From Croceibacterium_A sp035555595 (GTDB lineage: Bacteria > Pseudomonadota > Alphaproteobacteria > Sphingomonadales > Sphingomonadaceae), in assembly GCA_035555595.1 (NCBI GenBank), contig DATMGK010000001.1, forward strand, positions 1-30,561: DNA of 30,561 bases. The letters are read 5' to 3'. This document shows, piece by piece, positions 16,101 to 24,401 of the stretch; position 1 is the stretch's first letter; every line of letters starts with the position of its first letter. Below the pieces are notes generated by a model. That model worked only from the letters and a program-made list of their open reading frames with translations. It made no database searches and was not told the DNA's origin. Both the position numbers and the translations under genes were made by a program.

Positions 16101-16565
16101 ATGGCCGACGAAACACTCACTTTCACCCTCGATACCGGCAATGGGGAAGGCGGCGATGTCGTCATCCGCCTGCGTCCCGACCTTGCGCCCGGCCACGTCG
16201 CCCGCATCACCGAACTGGCGAAGGAAGGGTTCTATGATGGCGTGGTGTTCCACCGCGTGATCCCCGGCTTCATGGCGCAGGGCGGCGACCCGACCGGCAC
16301 CGGCATGGGCGGCAGCGACAAGGCGGACCTGAAGGCTGAATTCAACGCCGAACCGCATGTGCGCGGCACCTGCTCGATGGCCCGCACCCAGGTGCCGGAC
16401 AGCGCCAACAGCCAGTTCTTCATCTGCTTCGACGACGCGCGCTTCCTCGATCGCCAGTATACCGTCTGGGGTCAGGTAGAGAGCGGCATGGAACTGATCG
16501 ACGCCCTGCCGAAGGGCGAACCGCCCCGCGAACCGGGCAAGATCGTGAAAGCCACGGTGGCCTGA
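16101..16565 (+). CDS. Cyclophilin-type peptidylprolyl isomerase
   Basis: 154-residue cytosolic cyclophilin that catalyses cis-trans isomerisation of proline bonds in protein folding. The core signature VFHRVIPGFMAQGGDPTGTG lies at about 49-68, with the catalytic Arg52 in FHR. SMARTQ, NSQFFICF and the FLDRQYTVWGQV segment complete the active face. There is no signal peptide, so it is the PpiB-like cytosolic type. ATG 16101 is chosen over an upstream in-frame ATG at 16071 because AGGAGA precedes it by 6 bases, the protein then begins at MADETLTF, and the upstream ATG would overlap the promoter. Confidence 0.95.
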   Translation: MADETLTFTLDTGNGEGGDVVIRLRPDLAPGHVARITELAKEGFYDGVVFHRVIPGFMAQGGDPTGTGMGGSDKADLKAEFNAEPHVRGTCSMARTQVPDSANSQFFICFDDARFLDRQYTVWGQVESGMELIDALPKGEPPREPGKIVKATVA

Positions 16566-16581
16566 TCCACCGATAACTCGT

Positions 16582-16613
16582 CATTGCGCGCGGCCACGGG
16601 GTCGCGCGCAATG
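16582..16613. terminator. Hairpin between convergent cyclophilin and astA genes
   Basis: CATTGCGCGCG (16582-16592) is a perfect 11-base complement of CGCGCGCAATG (16603-16613) around a 10-base loop. It lies 16 bases after the cyclophilin stop and 13 bases beyond the astA stop, so it suits a bidirectional terminator. T-tracts are absent, so termination strength is uncertain. Confidence 0.5.
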
Positions 16614-16626
16614 TTCTACCGTCTGC

Positions 16627-17640
16627 TTAGCGGGCCACGCTCCAGACTTCATCCCCTTCGCCGATACCCAGCAGGTCTGCGCTGGCGGAATCGATCGCCA
16701 CGCCGCCTTCAGTCTGCTCGCACAACCCATAGCAGCAGCGAAAACCCGACAGCCGCCCACTGGCCAGCAAGGCCTTGGCGCCTTTCCGGCAATCGGTTTG
16801 AACCACTCTTGCCGCTCGCGCTTCGCCGATGCTGCGGACCTTGTCGGTCTGCGCGGTCATAGTCGGCCCACCGTCGAAGATGTCCAGATAGCCGGCGTAA
16901 GCGAAGCCTTCTTCCTCCAGCATCCGCATTGCCGCCCGGCCAGACGGGTGCGGCACGCCGATCGCGCTGCGCGCGCTTTCGCTCAGCATGGCGACATAGA
17001 CCGGGTGCTTGGGCATCAGGTCCGCGATAAACTGGTTGCCGTTGATGGCGTTGAAATAGTCCGCTTCCTGAAAGCTCATCCCGAAGAAACGCCCGGCCAC
17101 CCCGTCCCAGAATGGCGACCCGCCGCGCTCGTCGATGATCCCGCGTAGCTCCGCCAATATGCGATCGGCAAAGCGGGCGCGGTGCATGGCGATGAACAGA
17201 TAGCGGCTGCGCGCCAGCAGCAGGCCCAGCCCCCCGGCGCGCTCGCTGGGATGAAGGAACAGACCGCCCACCTCGCTCGACCCTTCCAGATCGGTGACGA
17301 GGTTCAGCATTTCGCATCGCACGGTGCGCTGCAATTCTTCTGATCGCTGGGTCAGCATGGTCAGGCGATAGGAATAGAACGGCCACTGCCGCCCCACTTG
17401 CGTCATCATCTGGCCGGTGCCGCGCACGCCCGCGTCTCCCGCTCGTTCCAGCACCAGCACGAACTGCTCGTCGCCCAGTTCTTCGCCGGTATTGGCATAG
17501 GCGGCCTCGGCCCGTTCCAGCTTGCGGGCCAGCGCCTTGCGATCGGGCGGCAGGTTGGTGAACCCACCGCCGGTCAGCTTGGCCATTTCATACAGCGGTT
17601 CCAGATCGTCAGGATGTGCGGCGCGGACGACGAAACTCAT
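16627..17640 (-). CDS. astA: Arginine N-succinyltransferase
   Basis: First enzyme of the arginine succinyltransferase (AST) pathway: transfers succinyl from succinyl-CoA to the alpha-amino group of arginine. The 337-residue GNAT-fold protein shows family segments MAKLTGGGFTNLPPD, QFVLVLE, LFLHPSERAGGLGLLLARSRYLFIA (split over residues 140-170), the ELRG-DERGGSPFWDGVAGRFFGM region and FNAINGNQFIADLMPKHPVY. Length matches AstA. Its ATG overlaps the stop of the M20 hydrolase (ATGA, 17637-17640), so the two are translationally coupled. The other AST genes astB, astC, astD and a classical astE are not in the window. Confidence 0.94.
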   Translation of the reverse strand: MSFVVRAAHPDDLEPLYEMAKLTGGGFTNLPPDRKALARKLERAEAAYANTGEELGDEQFVLVLERAGDAGVRGTGQMMTQVGRQWPFYSYRLTMLTQRSEELQRTVRCEMLNLVTDLEGSSEVGGLFLHPSERAGGLGLLLARSRYLFIAMHRARFADRILAELRGIIDERGGSPFWDGVAGRFFGMSFQEADYFNAINGNQFIADLMPKHPVYVAMLSESARSAIGVPHPSGRAAMRMLEEEGFAYAGYLDIFDGGPTMTAQTDKVRSIGEARAARVVQTDCRKGAKALLASGRLSGFRCCYGLCEQTEGGVAIDSASADLLGIGEGDEVWSVAR

Positions 17641-18851
17641 GCCAATCCTTCCATGGTCAGGCGGTGGAGGACCAGCGCGGATAGCGCCGCCCTTTCCCTC
17701 AGGGACGATACGATCAGGTATTCCTCGGGCGAGTGGATGGCCCCGCCGCGCGCGCCCATCGTATCGACCACTGGCACGCCGCGCGCGGCGATGTTGTTGC
17801 CGTCACACACTCCGCCGCTGGCCCGCCAGCCTATCGTCTGGTCCAGATCCGCGCCGCTGCGGATGACCATGTCGAACAGTTTTTGCGCCATGGCGTCCAC
17901 CGGCTTGGGCGGTCTGGTGATCCCGCCGCTCACGCGAATGGCCACTTCATGCCGCGCTTCCGTTTCGCGGACCAAACGGTCGAAATCCTTGCGAAATTGC
18001 TCTGCCGCCTGCGTGGTGCGGGGGCGGATGTTGAAGCGCAGCACTGCATGATCCGGCACCACGTTGTTGGCCGAACCGCCATCGATCCGCGCGGGATTAA
18101 CCGCCAGTTCGGCGTGCTTCATTCCGTCCAGAGCCACCGCCATCGCGCTGGCCGCGACCACCGCGTTGCGCCCGTCCTCCGGGTTGCGCCCGGCGTGGGC
18201 GGACCGGCCTGTAATGACCACGCTGTAATTGCCGCTGCCCCCGCGCGCATGGGCCAGCGTGCCGTCGGGCAGGGCAGAGGGTTCGTAAGTCAGCGCCGCC
18301 GCCTTGCCCTGCGCCAGTTCTCCGATCAGCGCGGCGGACGATAACGATCCGGTTTCCTCATCGGAATTGATCAGCATGTCGTAACCCACCGATGTGGCCC
18401 GCGCGCTGCGTTCGAACGCCAGCAGCGCCTCCAGCATCAGGGACAGCCCGCCCTTCATGTCCGCAGCGCCCGGCGCATTCAGCGTGTCGCCATCCAGCCA
18501 GCGCACCTGCCGGAAAGGGTGATCAGGGGCATAGACGGTATCCATATGCCCGGTCAGCAGGAAGCGCCGTTCAGCCGCCGGTCGCACGCGCAGCACCAGG
18601 TGCCTTCCGTTCGCTGCGGGCACATCGTTCCCGGCTGGGTCGACGCTGGAAACGGGGGCGGGGGCGTGGAATTCGATGTTGCCGGGCAGGGCAGAGAACG
18701 CTTGCGCCAGTTCATCTGCCAACGCGGCCAGTCCATCCAGATTGCCGGTGCCGCTGTTGATGGCGCACCACCGCTCCGTGCGGGCAAGCATGGCCGCGGG
18801 GTCGATCGGTTCGATCAGCTTGCGCTCTTCGCCTGTCAGTTTCATCCGCAA
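17637..18851 (-). CDS. M20 family metallohydrolase coupled to astA
   Basis: 404-residue zinc metallopeptidase-fold hydrolase of the M20 family (ArgE, DapE, carboxypeptidase G2 relatives). Metal and catalytic residues are in place: H102-M-D104 in LTGHMDTVY, D131 in GAADMKGG, E165-E166 in NSDEETGS, and a late His in GAIHSPEEY. The dimerisation or lid domain lies at about 195-310 (SAHAGRNPEDGRNA onwards). No signal peptide, so cytosolic. In carboxypeptidase G2 and DapE this fold cleaves N-acyl amino acids. The coupling to astA suggests N-succinylglutamate or another succinyl-arginine intermediate as substrate; that is inference. The start is TTG at 18851, with AGGA six bases upstream, or ATG at 18845. 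Confidence 0.86.
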   Translation of the reverse strand: MRMKLTGEERKLIEPIDPAAMLARTERWCAINSGTGNLDGLAALADELAQAFSALPGNIEFHAPAPVSSVDPAGNDVPAANGRHLVLRVRPAAERRFLLTGHMDTVYAPDHPFRQVRWLDGDTLNAPGAADMKGGLSLMLEALLAFERSARATSVGYDMLINSDEETGSLSSAALIGELAQGKAAALTYEPSALPDGTLAHARGGSGNYSVVITGRSAHAGRNPEDGRNAVVAASAMAVALDGMKHAELAVNPARIDGGSANNVVPDHAVLRFNIRPRTTQAAEQFRKDFDRLVRETEARHEVAIRVSGGITRPPKPVDAMAQKLFDMVIRSGADLDQTIGWRASGGVCDGNNIAARGVPVVDTMGARGGAIHSPEEYLIVSSLRERAALSALVLHRLTMEGLA

Positions 18852-18856
18852 CGAGT

Positions 18857-18885
18857 ATCCTGACCGCCTTGCCGGGGCCTGTCAA
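18857..18885 (-). promoter_or_regulatory. Candidate promoter of M20 hydrolase-astA operon
   Basis: Minus strand TTGACA (18885-18880) is a perfect -35 box, followed after 17 bases by CAGGAT (18862-18857), a weak -10 box. The predicted transcript would begin at about the TTG codon at 18851, giving a leaderless or 6-base leader message. In that case the AGGA inside the -10 box would not serve as a ribosome site, and ATG 18845 becomes the likelier start. Confidence 0.38.
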
Positions 18886-18916
18886 ACCGGCATCGACACG
18901 GTTACACATGCGGCAG

Positions 18917-18922
18917 AGAGGA
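18917..18922 (+). promoter_or_regulatory. Ribosome-binding site that supports the TTG start of glcB
   Basis: AGAGGA lies 7 bases before TTG 18930. The nearest upstream ATG (18908) is out of frame and there is no early in-frame ATG downstream, so TTG with this site is the best start. Confidence 0.75.
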
Positions 18923-18929
18923 ACTACGC

Positions 18930-21029
18930 TTGAGCAAATTGGTGGATCGTGGCGCGCTGAAGATCGATGCCGATCTGGCGGCGTTTATCGAAGGTGAAGT
19001 GCTGGCCCCGCTGGGCCGTGATGTCGCCCTGTTCTGGCAGGGGTTCGAAGCGATCACCCGCAGGTTTGCCCCGCGCAATCTTGCGCTGCTGGACAAGCGT
19101 GATGAACTTCAGGCCCGTATCGACCGCTGGCATGGGGAGCGGCGCGGCCAGCCGCATGATGCCGCCGCCTATCGCCGGTTCCTTGAAGAAATCGGCTATC
19201 TGGTGCCGGAACCGCCACCCTTCCGCATCGGCACGCGCGGCGTGGATGCGGAAATCGCCACGATGGCCGGTCCGCAACTGGTCGTTCCCGCGCTCAACGC
19301 CCGCTTTGTGCTCAATGCCGCCAATGCCCGTTGGGGCAGTCTTTACGACGCTTATTACGGCACCGATGCCATCGATGCGCCCGCTGCCGAAAATCCGGGC
19401 TATGACCCGCGCCGGGGCGCTGCGGTAATCGCGGCGGCGCGCGCATTCCTCGACGTGGCGGTGCCACTGGACGACATCAGCTGGGCAGAGATCACCGGGC
19501 CGGACGGCTTGCCTCTATGCGATCCGCAGCAGTATATCGGCCGCACGGACAAGGGCCTCGTCTTCTGCAACAATGGCCTGCACATCGAAGTGAAGTTTGA
19601 TCGCGATCATCCCATCGGGCGGGATGATACCGCCGGTATAGCCGATGTCCGGCTGGAAGCCGCGCTGACGACTATCGTCGATCTGGAGGATTCGGTCGCG
19701 GCGGTGGACGCGGCGGACAAGCTGGCCGCCTATCGCAACTGGCTGGGCGTCCTGCGCGGCGATCTGGAAGCTACCTTCGACAAGGGGGGCAAATCGACGA
19801 CGCGCCGTCTGGTGGATGATCTCACGGTCTCCCGCGCTGATGGCAGCGTGATCGAGCTATCCGGCCGCAGCGTGCTGTTCGTGCGTAACGTCGGCCACCT
19901 GATGACGAACCCGGCCGTTCTGCTGCCCGGCAATGCTGAAATTCCCGAGGGTGTGCTCGATGCCGTGGTTACCGGTGCGATCGGCGCGCTGGATGTGGAG
20001 GGGCGCACGGCCCGGCCCAACAGCCAGTGCGGCAGCATCTATATCGTCAAACCGAAGATGCACGGGCCGGAAGAATGCGCGTTCACCAATGACTTGTTCG
20101 ACGCGGTGGAGGATCTGCTGGGCTTGCCGCGCCATACCATGAAGGTCGGCGTCATGGACGAGGAACGGCGAACCAGCGCCAATCTCGCCGCGTGCATCCA
20201 TGCGGTGAAAGACCGGATTGCTTTCATCAACACCGGCTTCCTCGATCGCACGGGGGATGAAATTCACACCTCGATGCGGGCCGGGCCGGTGATCCGCAAG
20301 GGCGCGATGAAGCAATCGCGATGGATCGATGCTTACGAAAAACGCAATGTCGCCATCGGTTTGCAGTGCGGACTTTCCGGCAAGGCGCAGATCGGCAAGG
20401 GTATGTGGGCCGCGCCTGACCGAATGCGGGCCATGCTGGCGGAAAAGGGCGCTCATCTATCCGCCGGGGCGAATACAGCGTGGGTCCCGTCCCCTACCGC
20501 CGCAGTGCTCCATGCCCTGCATTATCACACCGTGGACGTGTTCGAAGTTCAGCCCGAGCTGGGCGATGCCCCCGGTCTGGACGCCCTGTTGGCGATCCCG
20601 CTGGCGGAGGGGGTGAACTGGAGCCCGGCCGAAATCGCCGCAGAACTGGACAACAATTGCCAGGGCCTGCTCGGCTACGTCGTGCGCTGGATCGATCAGG
20701 GCATCGGCTGTTCCAAGGTGCCAGATCTGGACGACGTCGGCCTGATGGAAGACCGCGCCACCCTGCGCATATCCAGCCAGCACCTAGCCAACTGGCTGCT
20801 TCACGGCGTCGCCAGTCAGGAACAGGTGATAGACGCGCTCAAGCGCATGGCCGCGAAAGTCGATGCGCAGAACACGGATGATCCGTCCTATCGCCCGATG
20901 GCCGGTCAATGGGACAGCCACCCCGCTTTCCTCGCCGCCTGCGATCTCGTGTTCCGGGGGCTGGAACAACCGAACGGTTACACCGAACCGCTGCTTCACA
21001 AATGGCGGCTCAAAGTGAAAGCCGGCTGA
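18930..21029 (+). CDS. glcB: Malate synthase G
   Basis: Condenses glyoxylate with acetyl-CoA to malate in the glyoxylate route. The 699-residue length fits the monomeric G type (about 720), not the shorter A type. Family hallmarks are NARWGSLYDAYYGTD, LHIEVKFDRDHPIG, the ATTIVDLEDSVAAVDA-like stretch (here LTTIVDLEDSVAAVD), SVLFVRNVGHLMTNP with the active-site Arg, KPKMHGPEE, MDEERRTSANL, GYVVRWIDQGIGCSKVPD and ISSQHLANWLLHG near the catalytic Asp. The start codon is TTG. The gene is divergent from the M20 hydrolase by about 78 bases and convergent with ksgA, 6 bases apart. No isocitrate lyase is in the window. Confidence 0.97.
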   Translation: MSKLVDRGALKIDADLAAFIEGEVLAPLGRDVALFWQGFEAITRRFAPRNLALLDKRDELQARIDRWHGERRGQPHDAAAYRRFLEEIGYLVPEPPPFRIGTRGVDAEIATMAGPQLVVPALNARFVLNAANARWGSLYDAYYGTDAIDAPAAENPGYDPRRGAAVIAAARAFLDVAVPLDDISWAEITGPDGLPLCDPQQYIGRTDKGLVFCNNGLHIEVKFDRDHPIGRDDTAGIADVRLEAALTTIVDLEDSVAAVDAADKLAAYRNWLGVLRGDLEATFDKGGKSTTRRLVDDLTVSRADGSVIELSGRSVLFVRNVGHLMTNPAVLLPGNAEIPEGVLDAVVTGAIGALDVEGRTARPNSQCGSIYIVKPKMHGPEECAFTNDLFDAVEDLLGLPRHTMKVGVMDEERRTSANLAACIHAVKDRIAFINTGFLDRTGDEIHTSMRAGPVIRKGAMKQSRWIDAYEKRNVAIGLQCGLSGKAQIGKGMWAAPDRMRAMLAEKGAHLSAGANTAWVPSPTAAVLHALHYHTVDVFEVQPELGDAPGLDALLAIPLAEGVNWSPAEIAAELDNNCQGLLGYVVRWIDQGIGCSKVPDLDDVGLMEDRATLRISSQHLANWLLHGVASQEQVIDALKRMAAKVDAQNTDDPSYRPMAGQWDSHPAFLAACDLVFRGLEQPNGYTEPLLHKWRLKVKAG

Positions 21030-21035
21030 AGCTGA

Positions 21036-21851
21036 TCAGCTGAGCGCGCGGGCCAGCCCCACGAATTCTTCCACGCTCAGCGTTTCGGCGCGGCGTTGCT
21101 CGTCGATGCCTTGGCGCGCCAGCGCATCCACCGCGCCGGGCATGCCCTTCAGGCTTTGGCGGAGCATTTTGCGGCGCTGGCCGAAGGCGGCTTCGGTCAG
21201 TTTCTCCAGCGTGCGGGCGGATATGCCTTCGGGCGCTTCGGCAGGTTCCACATGCACCACGGCGCTCATCACCTTGGGGGGCGGGGTGAAGGCGCTGCGG
21301 TGTACTTTCATCGCCAGCTTCGCCCGCGCACGCCACTGGGCCAGCACGGCAAGGCGGCCATAAGCGTCCGATCCGGGGGCTGCCACGATCCGCTGGGCCA
21401 CTTCCTGCTGGAACATCAGCGTCAGGCTGGTCCACTGCGGCGGCCATGCCTCGCCCGACAGCCAGCGCACGAACAGCGCCGTTCCCACGTTATAGGGCAG
21501 ATTGGCGGCCACCGCGTAGGGTTCGCCCATAAGATCGTCGTGGGCGATTTTCATCGCATCGCCTTCGACTACGCGCAGGCGGCCGGGGAATGCCTCGCCC
21601 AGTTCCGCCAGCGCGGGCAGGCAACGGCGATCCATCTCGATGGCGGTGACGCGCGCTCCCGCCCGCAGCAGCGCCCGCGTCAGCCCGCCGGGACCGGGGC
21701 CGATTTCCAGCACCGCGCGGTCTGAAAGGTCGCCGGGAATTGCCGCGATCCGGTCCAGCAACTGCTCGTCCAGCAGGAAGTTCTGCCCCAGCGCTTTCGA
21801 CGCGCTCAGGCCATGTTGGGCAATGACTTCACGCAGGGGGGGAAGGGTCAC
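21036..21851 (-). CDS. rsmA: 16S rRNA (A1518/A1519) dimethyltransferase
   Basis: KsgA/RsmA dimethylates two adjacent adenines near the 3' end of 16S rRNA during 30S maturation. The 271-residue protein has LGQNFLLD at about 21-28, SAM-binding motif I EIGPGPGG at 49-56, the acidic IEMDRR, GDAMK and the catalytic NLPYNV at 117-122. The C-terminal helical domain contains AFGQRRKMLRQSLKG. The start is GTG at 21851 inside the pdxA stop (GTGA overlap), so it is coupled to pdxA. This is the lptD-surA-pdxA-ksgA order also known from E. coli; apaG does not follow here. Confidence 0.97.
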   Translation of the reverse strand: MTLPPLREVIAQHGLSASKALGQNFLLDEQLLDRIAAIPGDLSDRAVLEIGPGPGGLTRALLRAGARVTAIEMDRRCLPALAELGEAFPGRLRVVEGDAMKIAHDDLMGEPYAVAANLPYNVGTALFVRWLSGEAWPPQWTSLTLMFQQEVAQRIVAAPGSDAYGRLAVLAQWRARAKLAMKVHRSAFTPPPKVMSAVVHVEPAEAPEGISARTLEKLTEAAFGQRRKMLRQSLKGMPGAVDALARQGIDEQRRAETLSVEEFVGLARALS

Positions 21852-22861
21852 GCCCCGATCGGTCCTGCTGCCCGCAGCGTTGCCATCTCGCCCGCCATGC
21901 GGATCGCCGCGATCGTGGCGTTGGCGCTGGCGACCCGCTTGCCGGCGATGCCGAATGCAGTGCCGTGATCGGGCGACGTGCGCACCACGGGCAAGCCCAG
22001 TGTCACGTTCACGCCCTCGTCGAAATCGAGCGCTTTCAGCGGCACCAGCGCCTGATCATGATACATCGCGATCGCCACGTCATATGTGCCGCGCAGGTGC
22101 GGCGCGAACAGGGTGTCGGCCGGGTGCGGGCCCGTGGCGTCGACACCCTCGGCACGCAACGCCTCTATCGCCGGGGTGATGATCTCAATCTCCTCACGCC
22201 CCATGCGCCCGTTTTCCCCGGCATGGGGGTTCAGGCCGCAGATTGCCACACGGGGGGAGGCGATGCCCAGATCCTGCCGCAGCGCCCGCGCCACGATGGC
22301 TGCGCGGCGACGGATCAGATCGATGGACAGGCGGCCGGGCACTTCCGACAGCGCGCAGTGAACCGTCATCGGCACGGTGCGTAGCTGCGGCCCGGCCAGC
22401 ATCATCACCGCATCGCTTTCCGCCGCGCCGCAAGCTGCCGCGACGAACTCGGTCTGGCCGGGGTAGGGATAGCCGATCTTCGCCAGTTCTGCCTTAGACA
22501 CCGGCCCTGTCACCAGCGCCGCCGCCTGTCCCTCTACCGTCAGAAACGCAGCGGATTCGAGCGAGGCGAGCGCCAGCCGCGCTCCTTCGCTGTCAGGCTG
22601 TCCGGGCCGATACACACCATCCGCGCCACCCAGCACAGGCAGCGCCTTGTCGAACACTCCAGCGGCATCCGCCGGATTAGCGATGGCAGCCACAGGCAGG
22701 TCCAGCCCGCGCGCGGCGGCCGCTTCGCGCAGCAGGCCGACGCCACCGCAAACGAAGAATGTAGGAAGGCGCCCGGCCTTGCGCCGAACCCATGCCTCGC
22801 AAATCAGCTCCGGCCCGATCCCCGCCGGATCGCCGAGCGATACGGCAAGCGCCCCGACCAT
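21848..22861 (-). CDS. pdxA: 4-hydroxythreonine-4-phosphate dehydrogenase
   Basis: Oxidises 4-phosphohydroxy-L-threonine in the DXP-dependent route to pyridoxal phosphate (vitamin B6). The 337-residue protein starts with the signature SLGDPAGIGPEL (8-19). The divalent metal ligands are His168 (TVHCALSEVP), His213 (GLNPHAGENG) and His268 (AMYHDQALVPLK), as in the E. coli enzyme. TSPDHGTAFGIAGK is the conserved C-terminal segment. It begins 3 bases after the surA stop and has no clear ribosome site, and its stop overlaps ksgA, so it depends on operon translation. Confidence 0.97.
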   Translation of the reverse strand: MVGALAVSLGDPAGIGPELICEAWVRRKAGRLPTFFVCGGVGLLREAAAARGLDLPVAAIANPADAAGVFDKALPVLGGADGVYRPGQPDSEGARLALASLESAAFLTVEGQAAALVTGPVSKAELAKIGYPYPGQTEFVAAACGAAESDAVMMLAGPQLRTVPMTVHCALSEVPGRLSIDLIRRRAAIVARALRQDLGIASPRVAICGLNPHAGENGRMGREEIEIITPAIEALRAEGVDATGPHPADTLFAPHLRGTYDVAIAMYHDQALVPLKALDFDEGVNVTLGLPVVRTSPDHGTAFGIAGKRVASANATIAAIRMAGEMATLRAAGPIGA

Positions 22862-22864
22862 CGA

Positions 22865-24247
22865 TCAGTTGTAGTCGATCACCGCGTCGCGGCGCAGGTC
22901 GCGCAGATAGCGCTGCGCGCGCTTCTCGATGCGGTCATCTTCCAGAGAGGATGCCAGCTGATCGCGATCCGGGCCTGCATTCGGGTCAGGATCGTCGCGA
23001 CCGCAGACCATCAGCACGCGCACGCCTTCATCCAGCGATCCGAACGCAGGCGTGGCTTGTCCCACGTTGAGTTCCAGCAGCACGTTCTGCAAGGCCTCGG
23101 GCAGGGCCCGCACGGCGATCTGGTCGTTGTTGACTACTTGCGCCCCGATTGCTGCGGCTGCGCTGTCCGCCTCGCCGCATCCGCGGATATTCTTCACCGC
23201 CTCAGCGAAAGTGTTGGCGCGGGTGCGTGCATCTTCCTCTGACATACCCTGCGGGAAATCGAGCGAGATCTGCTTCAGGCTCAGCAGGGCGTCACGCGGG
23301 TCGGCCATGCCGATCTGGCGTTTGTCGATCATGAAGATGATGTCGAAACCGCCGGGAATTTCGATCGGGCCGACCATCTGGCCCGGCTGCATCTGCTTCG
23401 CCACTTCCTCAAGCTGGGCGTTCTGCAACTGCTCCAGCTTGATCCAGCCCAGATCGCCGCCACGCGCCGCCGTACTGGATTCAGAACGGAGCCGCGCATA
23501 ATTCGCGAAATCGGCGCCTTCGCGCAATTCGCTGACGATCCGCTGCGCATCCGCCGCCACCGCCGCGCGATTGCTTTCGTTCGCGGACAGGAAGATTTCC
23601 GCGATCCGATATTCGCTGGTGCCGCGTGCGGCCTGCATCCGGTCGTACATCTCGTTCACTTCTTCGGAAGAGACGTTGACGAACGGGGCCACGTTACGGC
23701 GCAGCAGACGATCCCACGCCAGTTCGCCCTCGATCTGCCGTTTCAGCGATTGGGGCGAAGAACCGATGGAGCGCAGGTACTGGTCCATCTGCTCCGGCGA
23801 ACGGCTGAAATTATTGCCGGCCACCCGCTGGTAGGAATCCTCAACTTCTTCCGGTGCCACCGGCATCTGCTGTGCGGTTGCTTCGTGGATTTGCAGGGTT
23901 TCATCGATCAGGTTGCGCAACACCTGCAGGCGCAGGCGGCGCAGTTCCTCTTCAGGAACCTGGCTGACTTCGTTGGCGGCCAGCAGCAAGGCGACTCGCT
24001 GGTCCACGTCCGTGCCGGTAATAACCGTGCCGTTCACCGTCGCGGTCGGCCGGCGCAGGCTCAGCTCGTTCTGGCCCAGGATCGTGATGTTCTCGGGGAA
24101 ATTGAACGAATCCAGCGCTGCCGCGCTGCTGGTTTCGTCCTGACCCTGGCCCTGGTTCTGACCCTGGCCATGCGCGGCCATCGCGCAGGCACCGGCCAGT
24201 ACCGCGGCCGCGCCCCATTTCGCAACTGTCCTGATCGAATGACTCAC
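22865..24247 (-). CDS. surA: SurA-type periplasmic chaperone/peptidylprolyl isomerase
   Basis: Periplasmic chaperone for outer-membrane proteins, including LptD encoded next to it. The 460-residue product has a signal peptide (cut near residue 26, AAHG) followed by a Gln/Gly repeat run (QGQNQGQGQ), the SurA N domain (about 65-205, TVNGTVITGTDVDQRV to RLLRRNV), and a parvulin domain at about 211-315 (YRIAEIFL, GGDLGWIKLEQL, GPIEIPGGFDIIFM). A second region at about 330-430 resembles a degenerate parvulin (LKQISLDFP, ALPEALQNVLLELNVGQATP, VRVLMVCGRDD) with much of the core missing. The start is GTG at 24247 with AGGA 10 bases upstream. A 154-base gap separates it from lptD. Confidence 0.93.
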   Translation of the reverse strand: MSHSIRTVAKWGAAAVLAGACAMAAHGQGQNQGQGQDETSSAAALDSFNFPENITILGQNELSLRRPTATVNGTVITGTDVDQRVALLLAANEVSQVPEEELRRLRLQVLRNLIDETLQIHEATAQQMPVAPEEVEDSYQRVAGNNFSRSPEQMDQYLRSIGSSPQSLKRQIEGELAWDRLLRRNVAPFVNVSSEEVNEMYDRMQAARGTSEYRIAEIFLSANESNRAAVAADAQRIVSELREGADFANYARLRSESSTAARGGDLGWIKLEQLQNAQLEEVAKQMQPGQMVGPIEIPGGFDIIFMIDKRQIGMADPRDALLSLKQISLDFPQGMSEEDARTRANTFAEAVKNIRGCGEADSAAAAIGAQVVNNDQIAVRALPEALQNVLLELNVGQATPAFGSLDEGVRVLMVCGRDDPDPNAGPDRDQLASSLEDDRIEKRAQRYLRDLRRDAVIDYN

Positions 24248-24401
24248 GCGTTAGAAATCCTGTCGCAAGCGCGCCCGTCGCGCCCATTTTACGGAATACC
24301 GCCCTGTATAAACGTGGCTTAACCGTAGCTGAGTTCGCGCCGATAGCGCGTTTGACCGGGCGTGCCAATTGCGCGGGAGAAACCCGGCATCCGGCGCGCC
24401 A

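Noticed and set aside
21030..21041. Perfect 12-base palindrome AGCTGATCAGCT between the glcB and ksgA stops
   Set aside because: There is no loop for a terminator, it is partly made of the ksgA stop region, and a self-complementary 12-mer can arise by chance in this length of sequence.
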